A DNA stretch of 64,000 nt from the NCBI RefSeq assembly GCF_025998535.1, contig NZ_AP024233.1:1028217-1092216 (forward strand), in the 5' to 3' direction. The first letter of the stretch is position 1; each line of letters opens with the position of its first letter. The notes under the pieces are model-generated. The model had not been told where the DNA came from and did not search any database. It saw only the letters and a program-made list of their open reading frames with translations. The stretch is from Desulfolithobacter dissulfuricans. GTDB taxonomy: Bacteria > Desulfobacterota > Desulfobulbia > Desulfobulbales > Desulfobulbaceae. Both the position numbers and the translations under genes were made by a program. Positions 50,815-58,462 of the stretch are shown one piece after another.

Positions 50815-53216
50815 TCAGGACGCCTTGCGCAGCTCTCTGTCCAGGGGCCGCTCCAGGCCATATTTTTTGATTTTGCGCCGCAGGGTGTCCTTGGAGACCC
50901 CCAGTTCCCGACAAGTGGCCATCTTGCGCCAATTATTGCGCTCCAGCGCCAGGTAGATGGCCTGCTTCTCCACCTCCTCCAGTGTCTGGGGGCCGGCCCC
51001 GGTGGAGCCGGGCAGGGACGAGTCCGGTCCACTGGTGCCGGTGAAGGTGTCGGGCAGGTGTTCGGGCTGGATGTAGCCGCCTTCGCAGAGGATAAACGAG
51101 TATTCTATTATGTTCTCCAGTTCCCTGATATTGCCGGGGTAATCATAGTGCATGAGAATGTTCAGGGCACTGCTGGAAATACCGACAATATCCTTTCCCT
51201 GCTGGGCACTGTATTTTTTGATGAAATGCTCGATGAGCAGGGGGATATCTTCCTTCCTTTCGCGCAGGGGAGGGAGCTGGATCTTGACCACGTTGAGCCG
51301 GTAGAAGAGGTCCTCGCGGAAGAGTCCCTGTTGGACCAGTTCCTCCAGGTTGCGGTTGGTGGCGGTGATGATCCGCACATCTGCCTTGACCGGCGTATTG
51401 GAGCCCAGGGGCTCATAAACTTTTTCCTGGAGTACCCGCAGCAGCTTGACCTGGATCGAGTGGGGGATGTCACCTATCTCGTCCAGGAAAAGGGTTCCCC
51501 CCTCGGCGGCGGCGAATCGGCCTTTTTTGTCCTTGCGGGCGTCGGTGAACGCCCCGGCCTTGTAGCCGAAAAGTTCGGATTCCAGCAGGGTTTCGGGCAG
51601 GGCGCCGCAGTTCACCGTGATAAAGGGTTTGTCCCGCCGTTCACTGGCGTTGTAGAGGGCCCGGGCGATCAGTTCCTTGCCCGTGCCGCTTTCGCCCAGG
51701 ACCAGAACGGTGCTTGGACTTCTGGCGATTTCCGGCATGATCTTGAACAACCGCTGCATGGCCACCGATTTGGAAATGATTTCGTCAAAGGTGTACCTGC
51801 GGGAGAGTTCCCGGCGCAGCTGGGTAATGGTTGAGAGGTCGCGAAAGGTTTCGACCCCGCCGATGATGTTGCCCTCGTGATCGACCAGAGGAGCGGCCGA
51901 GATGGAAATGGGCACCTTTTCACCACTTTTGTTGCGGATGGTGATGGAGCGGTTGGCAACCGGAGTGCCGCTGTACAGGCTTTCGGCAATGGCGCAGTTC
52001 TTTCCGCAGATGGAAGAGTGAAAGACCTCGCTGCAGGATTTTCCCAGGGCATCCTCGGCACTCCAGCCGGTAATGGCTTCCGCTGCCGGGTTAAATGAGG
52101 TGATGCGCCAGTTCTTGTCCACGGTGAAGACCCCGTCGGCAATGGATTCCAGGATCATGCTCTTCCGGATGGAGAGGGTGTTGTCACGGAAGGTCTCGAT
52201 ACCGCCGATGATATTGCCCTGATCATCCACCAGGGGCGAGGCGCTGATGGAGACCGGAATGGAGGTGCCTTCCCTGGTCTTGATGAAAATCGGTCGGTTG
52301 ATGGTGGTCTTGCCATTTTTTATGGCCTGGCGTAGCAGGCAGCCATCGCCGCAGATATTGGACTGGAAGATGGTGCTGCACGGCTTGCCCAGGACCTCCT
52401 CGCTGGACCAGCCGGTCAGCTTTTCCGCCGCCCGGTTGAACGAAGTGATATTCCAGTTTGCATCCACGGTGAAGACCCCGTCGGCCACCGAGTAAAGGAT
52501 GAGATCGTTGCGGACGTTGACCGTGTTGTCGCGAAAGGTCTGCACCCCGCCGATAATCCTGCCGTCCGGGGTGGTGATCGGGCGGCGCTGATGGAGACCG
52601 GAATGGAGTTGCCGTGCCGGTTCCGCATGAAGATAGCCTTGTCGATGATGGGGTGGCCATCCTTGAGGGAATCCTTGAGCAGGCACATCTTCTTTTGCGC
52701 CTTGCTGTGAAAGATGTCGCCGCAGGCGGAACCGATGACCTCTTTCCTGGTCCAGCCGGTGATTTTTTCCGCCGCCTTGTTGAAGGAGGTGATCTTCCAG
52801 TTCTCGTCCACCGTGAAGACCCCATCAGCGATGAAGTCCAGGGTAATCTGGTGAAGCAGGGTATGCTCGGTGGCGTCCTGCATGCTGATGATGGCCCCGC
52901 CGGAGCCTTTTGCTTCAGGCAGCGGAATGATGGAGACGAGCATCGCCTTTCCCGTGTCGTTACTACTGGTGCACACTAGGACAGGATGGTTGACAATCAC
53001 ATGGCCCTTGGCTATCGGCTCGCACAGCTCCGCCAGGGAGGAGAACTGAACCTTGGAGCAGAAGATCTCCTCGATGGTGAGCCCGACGAGTTCTTCGGCT
53101 GGGACGCCGATCATCTGCCCGGCCTTGTCGTTGACCGATGTTATGCGCCAGTCGCGGTCTACCTGAAATATCGCCGCCTTTACCGAGGGTTTTGGTGTGT
53201 TTTCCGGGGAGCTCAT
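50815..53216 (-). pseudogene. PAS4-AAA-Fis sigma-54 activator, split by a one-base frameshift
   Basis: A bacterial enhancer-binding protein of 800 residues once one base is added. It has four PAS domains, the last three near-identical tandem copies (each ADGVFTVDxNWxITSFNxAA with a following C-x-x-I/V-F-H/Q-S and one or two more Cys), then an AAA+ domain with Walker A GESGTGKE, the contact loop GAFTDA instead of GAFTGA, Walker B DEIGD, and a C-terminal Fis helix-turn-helix (ALERNNWRKMATCRELGVSK). The frame breaks in PAS 2 at a three-G run (52580-52582); one more base joins SIPVSISAA to PITTPDGRIIGGVQTFRDN. It is divergent from the Fe-S gene and is a candidate activator of the sigma-54 promoter at 58100. 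Confidence 0.83.
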
Positions 53217-53517
53217 GATGTCTGTATACGTGGTTGCTGCCGAATTTTTTTGATATGGTTGCCTGACGATTCAGATATAACCGGCAATATCGATCAGGGC
53301 AAGGTATCTATGGGCGCACGGGATCGCGAACATGGCTTATTTATTCCGAATTTTGCCGGGCCCATTTCAAACGAGACAGGATAATGTTTAGAAACATCGG
53401 AAATTATACTTTACAGGAAGCAATGTCTCAAAGAGAATCTACCCGGAGCGGGTGAAAATGATCCGGAGATTTCATGGAAAATTGATCAATATTATGCGCT
53501 ACATTGATGAGTAAAGC

Positions 53518-53546
53518 TTGCAATTTGACAATGCGGAAGTTATAAA
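53518..53546 (+). promoter_or_regulatory. Sigma-70-type promoter for the Fe-S/hexaheme unit
   Basis: TTGCAA (53518-53523), 17 bases, TATAAA (53541-53546). The palindrome at 53559-53578 lies just downstream of the -10, where a bound protein would block transcription. Confidence 0.55.
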
Positions 53547-53558
53547 ATAACCTATTTT

Positions 53559-53578
53559 CTGAATGAATTGTCATTCAG
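53559..53578. promoter_or_regulatory. Palindromic site AATGAAT-N3-CATTCA, copy 2
   Basis: CTGAATGA-ATTG-TCATTCAG, a perfect inverted repeat with 8-base arms. Its core AATGAATTGTCATTCA matches the site at 47844-47859 at 13 fixed positions. It lies about 75 bp before the Fe-S protein start codon. Confidence 0.55.
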
Positions 53579-53652
53579 GGAAAGGGGCAACGGCATGTGG
53601 TATACAGGTACAAAGGTTTATACCTTATTCACCATATTAAGGGAGAAGTAGA

Positions 53653-54408
53653 ATGAACATCAAAGAACTGGAAAAGCTTCGGAATGAGGGTGTGGACAGC
53701 CTCCCCTCTGAAGAGCGGCGAACGTTCCTCAAGGCCGGACTGGCAATTACCGGCGTATTTCTTGGCGGAAAGGTTCTGTCGCTGACAGCAGCAAAGGATG
53801 CGCACGCAGCCATCGGTCTTCCGCCAAAGACCAGCGGCTTTCCGTACAAGCCGCATTATTCCATGGTCATCCGCCAGAATCGGTGTGTTGACTGTGAACG
53901 CTGCAAGGAAGCCTGCGCCAAGACCAACGACGTACCCTCCTACGGGTACCGGACCACGATTCTGGAACAGCTGCGTATTGTCGGCCCGGCAGAAACAGAG
54001 ACCATTTTCATGCCTGTGCTCTGTAATCACTGCAACCGGCCACCCTGTGTCCGGGTCTGTCCCACCAGGGCTACCTACAAGGACAAGAAAACCGGCATTG
54101 TCATGATGGACTACAAAAAATGTATCGGCTGTAAGACCTGTATGGCCGCCTGTCCCTACAATGCCAGGTATTTCAAGGAAGAAAACCGCGCCATCGATAA
54201 ATGTAACTTCTGTTATGATACCCGCCTCTCCAAGGGCATGAAGGATACCGCCTGTGTGGCTGCCTGTCCGGCAGATGTCCGCGTGTTTGGCGATCTCAGT
54301 GATCCGGAAAGTGAAGTGTACAAACTGGTTCACAAGCCGGACCGGCTGGTATGGGTTCTGCGCCCCGAAACAGGCGCCCTGCCCAATGTCTATTACATGA
54401 ATGACTGA
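53653..54408 (+). CDS. Tat-exported 4x[4Fe-4S] ferredoxin-like electron-transfer subunit
   Basis: A 251-residue iron-sulphur subunit of the NrfC/PsrB/HybA type. The N-terminus has a twin-arginine signal (Arg22-Arg23 in ERRTFLKAGLAITGVFLGGK), so it is exported folded to the periplasm. Four cysteine clusters are present: C78/81/84/88, C124/127/132/136, C157/160/163/167, and C184/187/201/205. Such subunits pass electrons between a catalytic or cytochrome partner and an NrfD-type membrane subunit. No nrfD is adjacent; the two NrfD cassettes lie 4 kb on each side. It starts the two-gene unit with the hexaheme cytochrome. Confidence 0.88.
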   Translation: MNIKELEKLRNEGVDSLPSEERRTFLKAGLAITGVFLGGKVLSLTAAKDAHAAIGLPPKTSGFPYKPHYSMVIRQNRCVDCERCKEACAKTNDVPSYGYRTTILEQLRIVGPAETETIFMPVLCNHCNRPPCVRVCPTRATYKDKKTGIVMMDYKKCIGCKTCMAACPYNARYFKEENRAIDKCNFCYDTRLSKGMKDTACVAACPADVRVFGDLSDPESEVYKLVHKPDRLVWVLRPETGALPNVYYMND

Positions 54409-54509
54409 TATCTGTCCGGGATGGTTGATTCTGTACAATGAATTTTGAAGTCCGGTTCTCTGTCAAGGGCAGAACCGGACCTTCATGAAAAATCTGGGAG
54501 AGGATAACA

Positions 54510-55202
54510 ATGAAGTTGCAAAAAAAGATTCTATATACCTTTGCGGTGGCTGCCTGTACCGGCCTGATCTACGCTGCCGGCAGTCAGGCCAGCTCCGAAG
54601 CCGAGAGTCAGACTGCGGACAGCTACGGTCCCACTGTCATCGTGTCGAAAAAGCCTGTGAAGATGATGTTCAGTCACAAGTACCATGCGATCAGCCTGGG
54701 ACTGGACTGCAACACCTGTCACCCTGACATCTTCGAGAAAAAGAAGGGCTGGGCCGAAAGCCAGGAAGATTATAACATGGAAGGCCTCGACGAAGGTAAG
54801 TACTGCGGGACCTGCCATAACGGTGACGATGCGTTTGCCACCAACGACGAGGCATCCTGCACCCAGTGTCATGGTGAAATGAATCCGCCCAAGACCATTA
54901 TCTTCGACAAGCCTGTGAAGGCAGTGGTTTTTGACCATCAGATGCATGTCGACATGGACCTGGGCTGTTCATCCTGCCATAACAAGGTGTTCAAGATGCA
55001 GCTCGGTGCGGCCGAGGAACATCCTGAAAAGTTCGTTATGCAGGCCCTCTATGAAGGCAAGTACTGTGGAGCCTGCCACAACGGCGATGATGCCTTTGCC
55101 TCGGATACCAAGTGCACCACCTGCCATATCGGCGTCATCGGTTTTGAACGCCTGATGAGCGGTGGCAAGGGAGAGAAGAAGGAACATGGAGGCGGACACT
55201 GA
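54510..55202 (+). CDS. Hexaheme c-type cytochrome, tandem triheme (c7-like) modules
   Basis: A 230-residue periplasmic cytochrome with a signal peptide (about 1-27) and six CXXCH motifs: CNTCH, CGTCH, CTQCH, then CSSCH, CGACH, CTTCH. The two halves repeat: FSHKYHAISLGLDCNTCHPD with FDHQMHVDMDLGCSSCHNKV, and GKYCGTCHNGDDAFATND with GKYCGACHNGDDAFASDT. Each half is a triheme cytochrome c7/c3-type module. It most likely exchanges electrons with the Fe-S protein before it and soluble periplasmic carriers. A terminator follows at 55289-55315. Confidence 0.88.
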   Translation: MKLQKKILYTFAVAACTGLIYAAGSQASSEAESQTADSYGPTVIVSKKPVKMMFSHKYHAISLGLDCNTCHPDIFEKKKGWAESQEDYNMEGLDEGKYCGTCHNGDDAFATNDEASCTQCHGEMNPPKTIIFDKPVKAVVFDHQMHVDMDLGCSSCHNKVFKMQLGAAEEHPEKFVMQALYEGKYCGACHNGDDAFASDTKCTTCHIGVIGFERLMSGGKGEKKEHGGGH

Positions 55203-55288
55203 GCCATCCTGTTCCCTGGTCGCTTTGAAAGGCCGGTGGATCTGCTTTAAAGCATAGCACACAGTACCTGCCACTCGCCTCATCTTTC

Positions 55289-55315
55289 GGGGCAGGACCG
55301 TTCCGGTCCTGCCCC
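55289..55315 (+). terminator. Terminator hairpin of the Fe-S/hexaheme unit, and intron target
   Basis: A 12-bp perfect GC-rich stem (GGGGCAGGACCG / CGGTCCTGCCCC) with a three-base loop, followed by GATTTGTA. The group II intron begins eight bases after the stem, interrupting what would have been the T-rich tail. Confidence 0.8.
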
Positions 55316-55323
55316 GATTTGTA

Positions 55324-57414
55324 GTTTGCCCGGCATGGCGGGCAAACCCAGCCTGCGGAACGCAGGCGTCACCCTGACCAGGGGGAAGACAATCCGAGTC
55401 GTAAGGGCGTTGCTGGTAACGGCAGGGTCTGAAGGAAGCGATAGGAGGTGAGCGGCACATAGCGCAAGCGAACCTGATTCGGCGTATCAGGAGGGTAAGC
55501 GTCCTAAATAGCGCGAAGCCCGATACCTGGTCAGTCCTGATACGTGATTGAGGATGCGGTCGCTCACAGGGAGTTCGCCTTAACCGGGGAAGCCTTGCAC
55601 TGTTTCCGCATTAAGCGGAAAAAGAGAAGCACAAGGAGAAATCCAAGGCGGATCGAAGCGGTGTGAGGTGGCAGATGATTCCGTAGTAGTGATGAAATTC
55701 CGGCCTGTGAAGCCTGGTAACAGTGTGGAGGATAAAACCGGGATGACCCAACGGCCTGGTTCGTTGGGGGCAGTTATGAGCCAAAAGCCATATCTGTTGC
55801 GAAGGGATGAAGTTTATTTGAAGGTTTTCCGGAATCTATGGACACCTGGCAGTCTGAACACAAGCCGTCCGACGGGACGGGGCACGCTATCGGCGGTATG
55901 CCGTGACAGGTCCTCTGCCGATTTTGGCCGTTCACCGGAGTAGATGGGAGTGTTGATCGTATATTGCCCATGAGGATAGAAAGCGGTCGCGCCCATTGAA
56001 GAACCGAAGTCTCCAGGTGGAAATAGAGGAAGGGAAACGCAGGACAGGAGCATGGTTGACGTCTGGTACAGCCTATATGATCGAATGCTGAGCCGGGAGA
56101 ACCTGGTCAAAGCATTCTACAAGGTGAAATCCTCGAAAGGAGCTGCCGGAATAGACGGCCAGTCCATCGATGATTTTGCCGGATCACTTGCGACCAATAT
56201 CGATCATCTCCTGACGGAACTGCAGGACAAGAGCTACCAGCCGCTGGCCGCGCGACGGGTGGAGATCCCGAAGCCGAACGGCGGGAAACGGCTACTCGGC
56301 ATACCTGCAGTCCGTGACCGTGTGGTACAGCAGGCCCTGCTGGATATACTTCAACCAATATTTGACCGCGATTTCCATCCGTCGAGCTACGGCTACCGTC
56401 CTGGTCGGAGTTGTCACCAGGCAATCAGCAAAGCCACGATGTTCATCCGGACGTACGAGCGGAAATGGGTAGTGGACATGGATCTGTCGAAATGCTTCGA
56501 CACGTTGAACCATGACCTGATCCTTGCCTCGTTCCGTCGCCGGGTCAGCGATGGAAGTATTCTTGGTCTGCTGGAGAAGTTTTTGAAAAGCGGTGTTCTG
56601 ACAGGAGATGGTTGGCAGGCCAGCGAGGTCGGCAGTCCGCAGGGCGGAGTTATCAGCCCGTTGATTGCCAACGTATACCTTGATTCCTTCGATCAGTTTA
56701 TGAAGAATCGTGGCCACCGCATCGTCCGCTATGCGGACGACATCCTGATCCTGTGCCAGTCAAAGAGCGCAGCCGAAAATGCACTGAACCAGGCCAGTCG
56801 TTATCTTGAAGAAGAACTGCTGTTGACCGTCAACCAGGAAAAGACCCATATAAGCCACAGCCTCAAAGGGATTAAATTTCTTGGAGTTTGTATCCACTCC
56901 GTGATGACCCGAATACAGCGAGGCAAGGTGAGGGCCTTCAAGGCGAAGGTCAAGGCGATGACCCGGCGTAACTCCCCGGTGAATCTTGAGAAGGTGATAG
57001 CCGACCTCAACCGGTTGCTGAGGGGTTTTGCCAACTACTTTCGGATAGCGAACTGCAAGGGTGAGTTTTCTCGGCTGATGGGGTGGATCAGAAGGCGGCT
57101 GCGTGCTGTTCAGTTGAAGCTGTGGAAAAAGCCGCGCAGGCTACACCGCAGACTGAGACAGCTGGGCTATAGAGGAGAGTTCAAAAGTATCAAGATGAAC
57201 TCCTGGGCCAATGCAGCAAGTCCACTGAGCCATTATGCCCTTCCCAACAGCTGCCTGCATGGGGAAATGGGGCTCTTTGACCTCGCATCTGTACAGACCG
57301 GAATTTCTGTTTCAGTATGAAGGAAAATAAACAGGAGCCGTATACGAGGCCCGTACGTACGGTTCTGTGAGAGGGATGAGGCAAGCTTAATTACCTTGCC
57401 TCACCCTACTCGAT
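55324..57414 (+). mobile_element. Group II intron (bacterial class C-like), about 2.1 kb
   Basis: The 5' end GTTTGCCCGGCATGG resembles the 5' ends of class C introns (GTGTG-CCCGGCATGG) and is followed by a structured region with the common word GGGTCTGAAGGAAGC. Domain IV holds the reverse transcriptase gene. Domain V lies at 57335-57365 (GAGCCGTATACG ... CGTACGGTTC, the typical hairpin) and domain VI at about 57368-57410, ending near CTACTCGAT. Insertion right after a terminator hairpin is the known habit of class C introns. Both ends are inferred by comparison from memory and could be off by a few bases. Confidence 0.82.
56052..57320 (+). CDS. ltrA: Group II intron reverse transcriptase/maturase
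   Basis: A 422-residue intron-encoded protein. It has the reverse-transcriptase motifs KSSKGAAGIDGQSIDDF (RT0-1), PKPNGGKRLLGIPAVRDRVV (RT2), YGYRPGRSCHQAI (RT3), VVDMDLSKCFDTLNHDLILA (RT4), GSPQGGVISPLIANVYLDSF, and the active site VRYADDILILC (YADD), followed by the thumb/maturase X region (KVIADLNRLLRGFANYFRIA). No H-N-H endonuclease domain is present, as in class C. All catalytic residues appear intact, so it may be active. Confidence 0.93.
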   Translation: MVDVWYSLYDRMLSRENLVKAFYKVKSSKGAAGIDGQSIDDFAGSLATNIDHLLTELQDKSYQPLAARRVEIPKPNGGKRLLGIPAVRDRVVQQALLDILQPIFDRDFHPSSYGYRPGRSCHQAISKATMFIRTYERKWVVDMDLSKCFDTLNHDLILASFRRRVSDGSILGLLEKFLKSGVLTGDGWQASEVGSPQGGVISPLIANVYLDSFDQFMKNRGHRIVRYADDILILCQSKSAAENALNQASRYLEEELLLTVNQEKTHISHSLKGIKFLGVCIHSVMTRIQRGKVRAFKAKVKAMTRRNSPVNLEKVIADLNRLLRGFANYFRIANCKGEFSRLMGWIRRRLRAVQLKLWKKPRRLHRRLRQLGYRGEFKSIKMNSWANAASPLSHYALPNSCLHGEMGLFDLASVQTGISVSV

Positions 57415-57698
57415 TTGTACCTGTCACCCCCTCTTGTACCTTTTCTTCCCCTCCCAACCTTCAGCTTATTGCCATTTTCCCTTGACCTCCATCGCACTGC
57501 CACCACCTCCCGACTCCAGGGCTCATTGTGCGTCCCCAGTAATCACTGGCTGCAATATTTAATTGGAAAAGGAATTTTTTCCTCACCATTATCATGGGTT
57601 AGGGCATCGGTGATTCCAGGATTCACTATGCTTGAAGTTGCTGTAAACAGCTCTCTTCACCCGTTCAGTGATTTGTTCCGGATTAATTTTTTTCCAAT

Positions 57699-57715
57699 GG
57701 GCGCATTTTGCGCCA
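57699..57715. repeat. Palindromic repeat GGGCGCATTTTGCGCCA, copy 1
   Basis: An exact 17-base palindromic unit (GGCGCA-TTT-TGCGCC core) recurs about 219 bp downstream. It could be a regulator site or the trace of a small repeat element. Confidence 0.55.
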
Positions 57716-57917
57716 CCAGTTCGGTGTGGTTTTTTAACTGTATGAAATAACGATATTATTAATCCTGGTTGCAGGGTGGGGCCTGGCGGCTTCCTGGAAC
57801 TGCCTCGTTCAGAGACTTGGACCTGGATCACGGACGGACAGGATGGTATCTCTCTGAAAACATAGTTATTACAGGATGTTGCCGGTTTGCGTCCCGGTTG
57901 AAGCCTGATTGGGCTAT

Positions 57918-57934
57918 GGGCGCATTTTGCGCCA
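57918..57934. repeat. Palindromic repeat GGGCGCATTTTGCGCCA, copy 2
   Basis: The second exact copy. A third, diverged palindrome GGGCGTAAAACGCGCCA follows about 35 bp later (57953-57969), with the same GGCG arms but a different centre. Confidence 0.55.
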
Positions 57935-58099
57935 TGCTTCTGTGGGCGGCAGGGCGTAAAACGCGCCATGAGAGAAGGTTATTTGTATGGTTTTGCTTCC
58001 TCTGATCCCGGGAAGTTTCTTTTTGTATGTCATTTTACTCCTTTTATATTCGATAGTTATCCTTGGTGTCCCCTGTTTGTCAACCACTTTGTCCCGGGG

Positions 58100-58115
58100 T
58101 GGCACATCCCTTGCG
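58100..58115 (+). promoter_or_regulatory. Sigma-54 promoter for the second NrfD cassette
   Basis: TGGCACATCCCTTGCG: a perfect TGGCAC at -24, five bases, and TTGC at -12, with the exact GG-N10-GC spacing. This is the best sigma-54 match in the window. It lies 58 bp before the small-protein start. The PAS-sigma-54 regulator 5 kb away is the likely activator. Confidence 0.85.
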
Positions 58116-58173
58116 ATAGAAGGGGCAAACGAGAAAAGTACCACCTGGCTGAAAGACGAGAAAGGAGATCATC

Positions 58174-58404
58174 ATGAGTATCCTGAGCAACTTCCTGACA
58201 GAGCATAAGACACACCGGGCAAACCTGTTCATCGGTAAGCGGATGTCCAGGGTGGTTTCCAGAGTGAGCGAGATATTCTGGTTCAGCCTGTCCTTCTTCC
58301 TGTTCCTTATCCTGGGACCGTTTTCGGCCATAGCCGTTATCGCCGGTCTCTGGAACCTGGCGGGGGAACATCGGGACAAGATGGTTGAGCCGGCAAGTGT
58401 TTAG
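58174..58404 (+). CDS. Small membrane protein of the second NrfD cassette (76 aa)
   Basis: A 76-residue protein with one clear membrane helix (about 35-60, FWFSLSFFLFLILGPFSAIA) after a basic N-terminus (HKTHRANLFIGKRMSRVVSR). The ATG has AAAGGAGATC directly upstream, so expression is very likely. No family was recognised. It takes the same place as the 38-residue protein in the first cassette and may be a small subunit or assembly factor of the NrfD-containing complex. Confidence 0.72.
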   Translation: MSILSNFLTEHKTHRANLFIGKRMSRVVSRVSEIFWFSLSFFLFLILGPFSAIAVIAGLWNLAGEHRDKMVEPASV

Positions 58405-58462
58405 AGGGTTTTAGGGATTCGAAGGAAATCTTCGGGGTAACAAACAAATCAAGGAGGAAAAA

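Larger units (their letters stand above)
53217..53652. other. Divergent promoter region, regulator / Fe-S protein gene
   Basis: A 436-bp AT-richer region between divergent genes. It holds a sigma-70-type promoter (53518-53546) and a palindrome shared with 47844-47859. No GG-N10-GC sigma-54 site was found on the plus strand. No gene was recognised. Confidence 0.6.
57415..58173. other. Intergenic region with repeated palindromes and sigma-54 promoter
   Basis: About 760 bp after the intron. It contains two copies of GGGCGCATTTTGCGCCA (57699 and 57918 onward), a related palindrome near 57953, and a sigma-54 promoter at 58100-58115. Open frames on either strand are not convincing; one minus-strand frame simply reads through the repeats. 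Confidence 0.5.

Noticed and set aside
55312-57419. CGATTTGTA at both intron ends as a target-site duplication
   Set aside because: Group II introns do not normally make target duplications by retrohoming; the match is reported as a curiosity and may be chance or reflect exon-binding sequence.
57592-57969. A 125-codon minus-strand frame in the intron-NrfD-2 gap
   Set aside because: It only reads through the palindromic repeats (each copy giving the same peptide word) and shows no domain or ribosome site.
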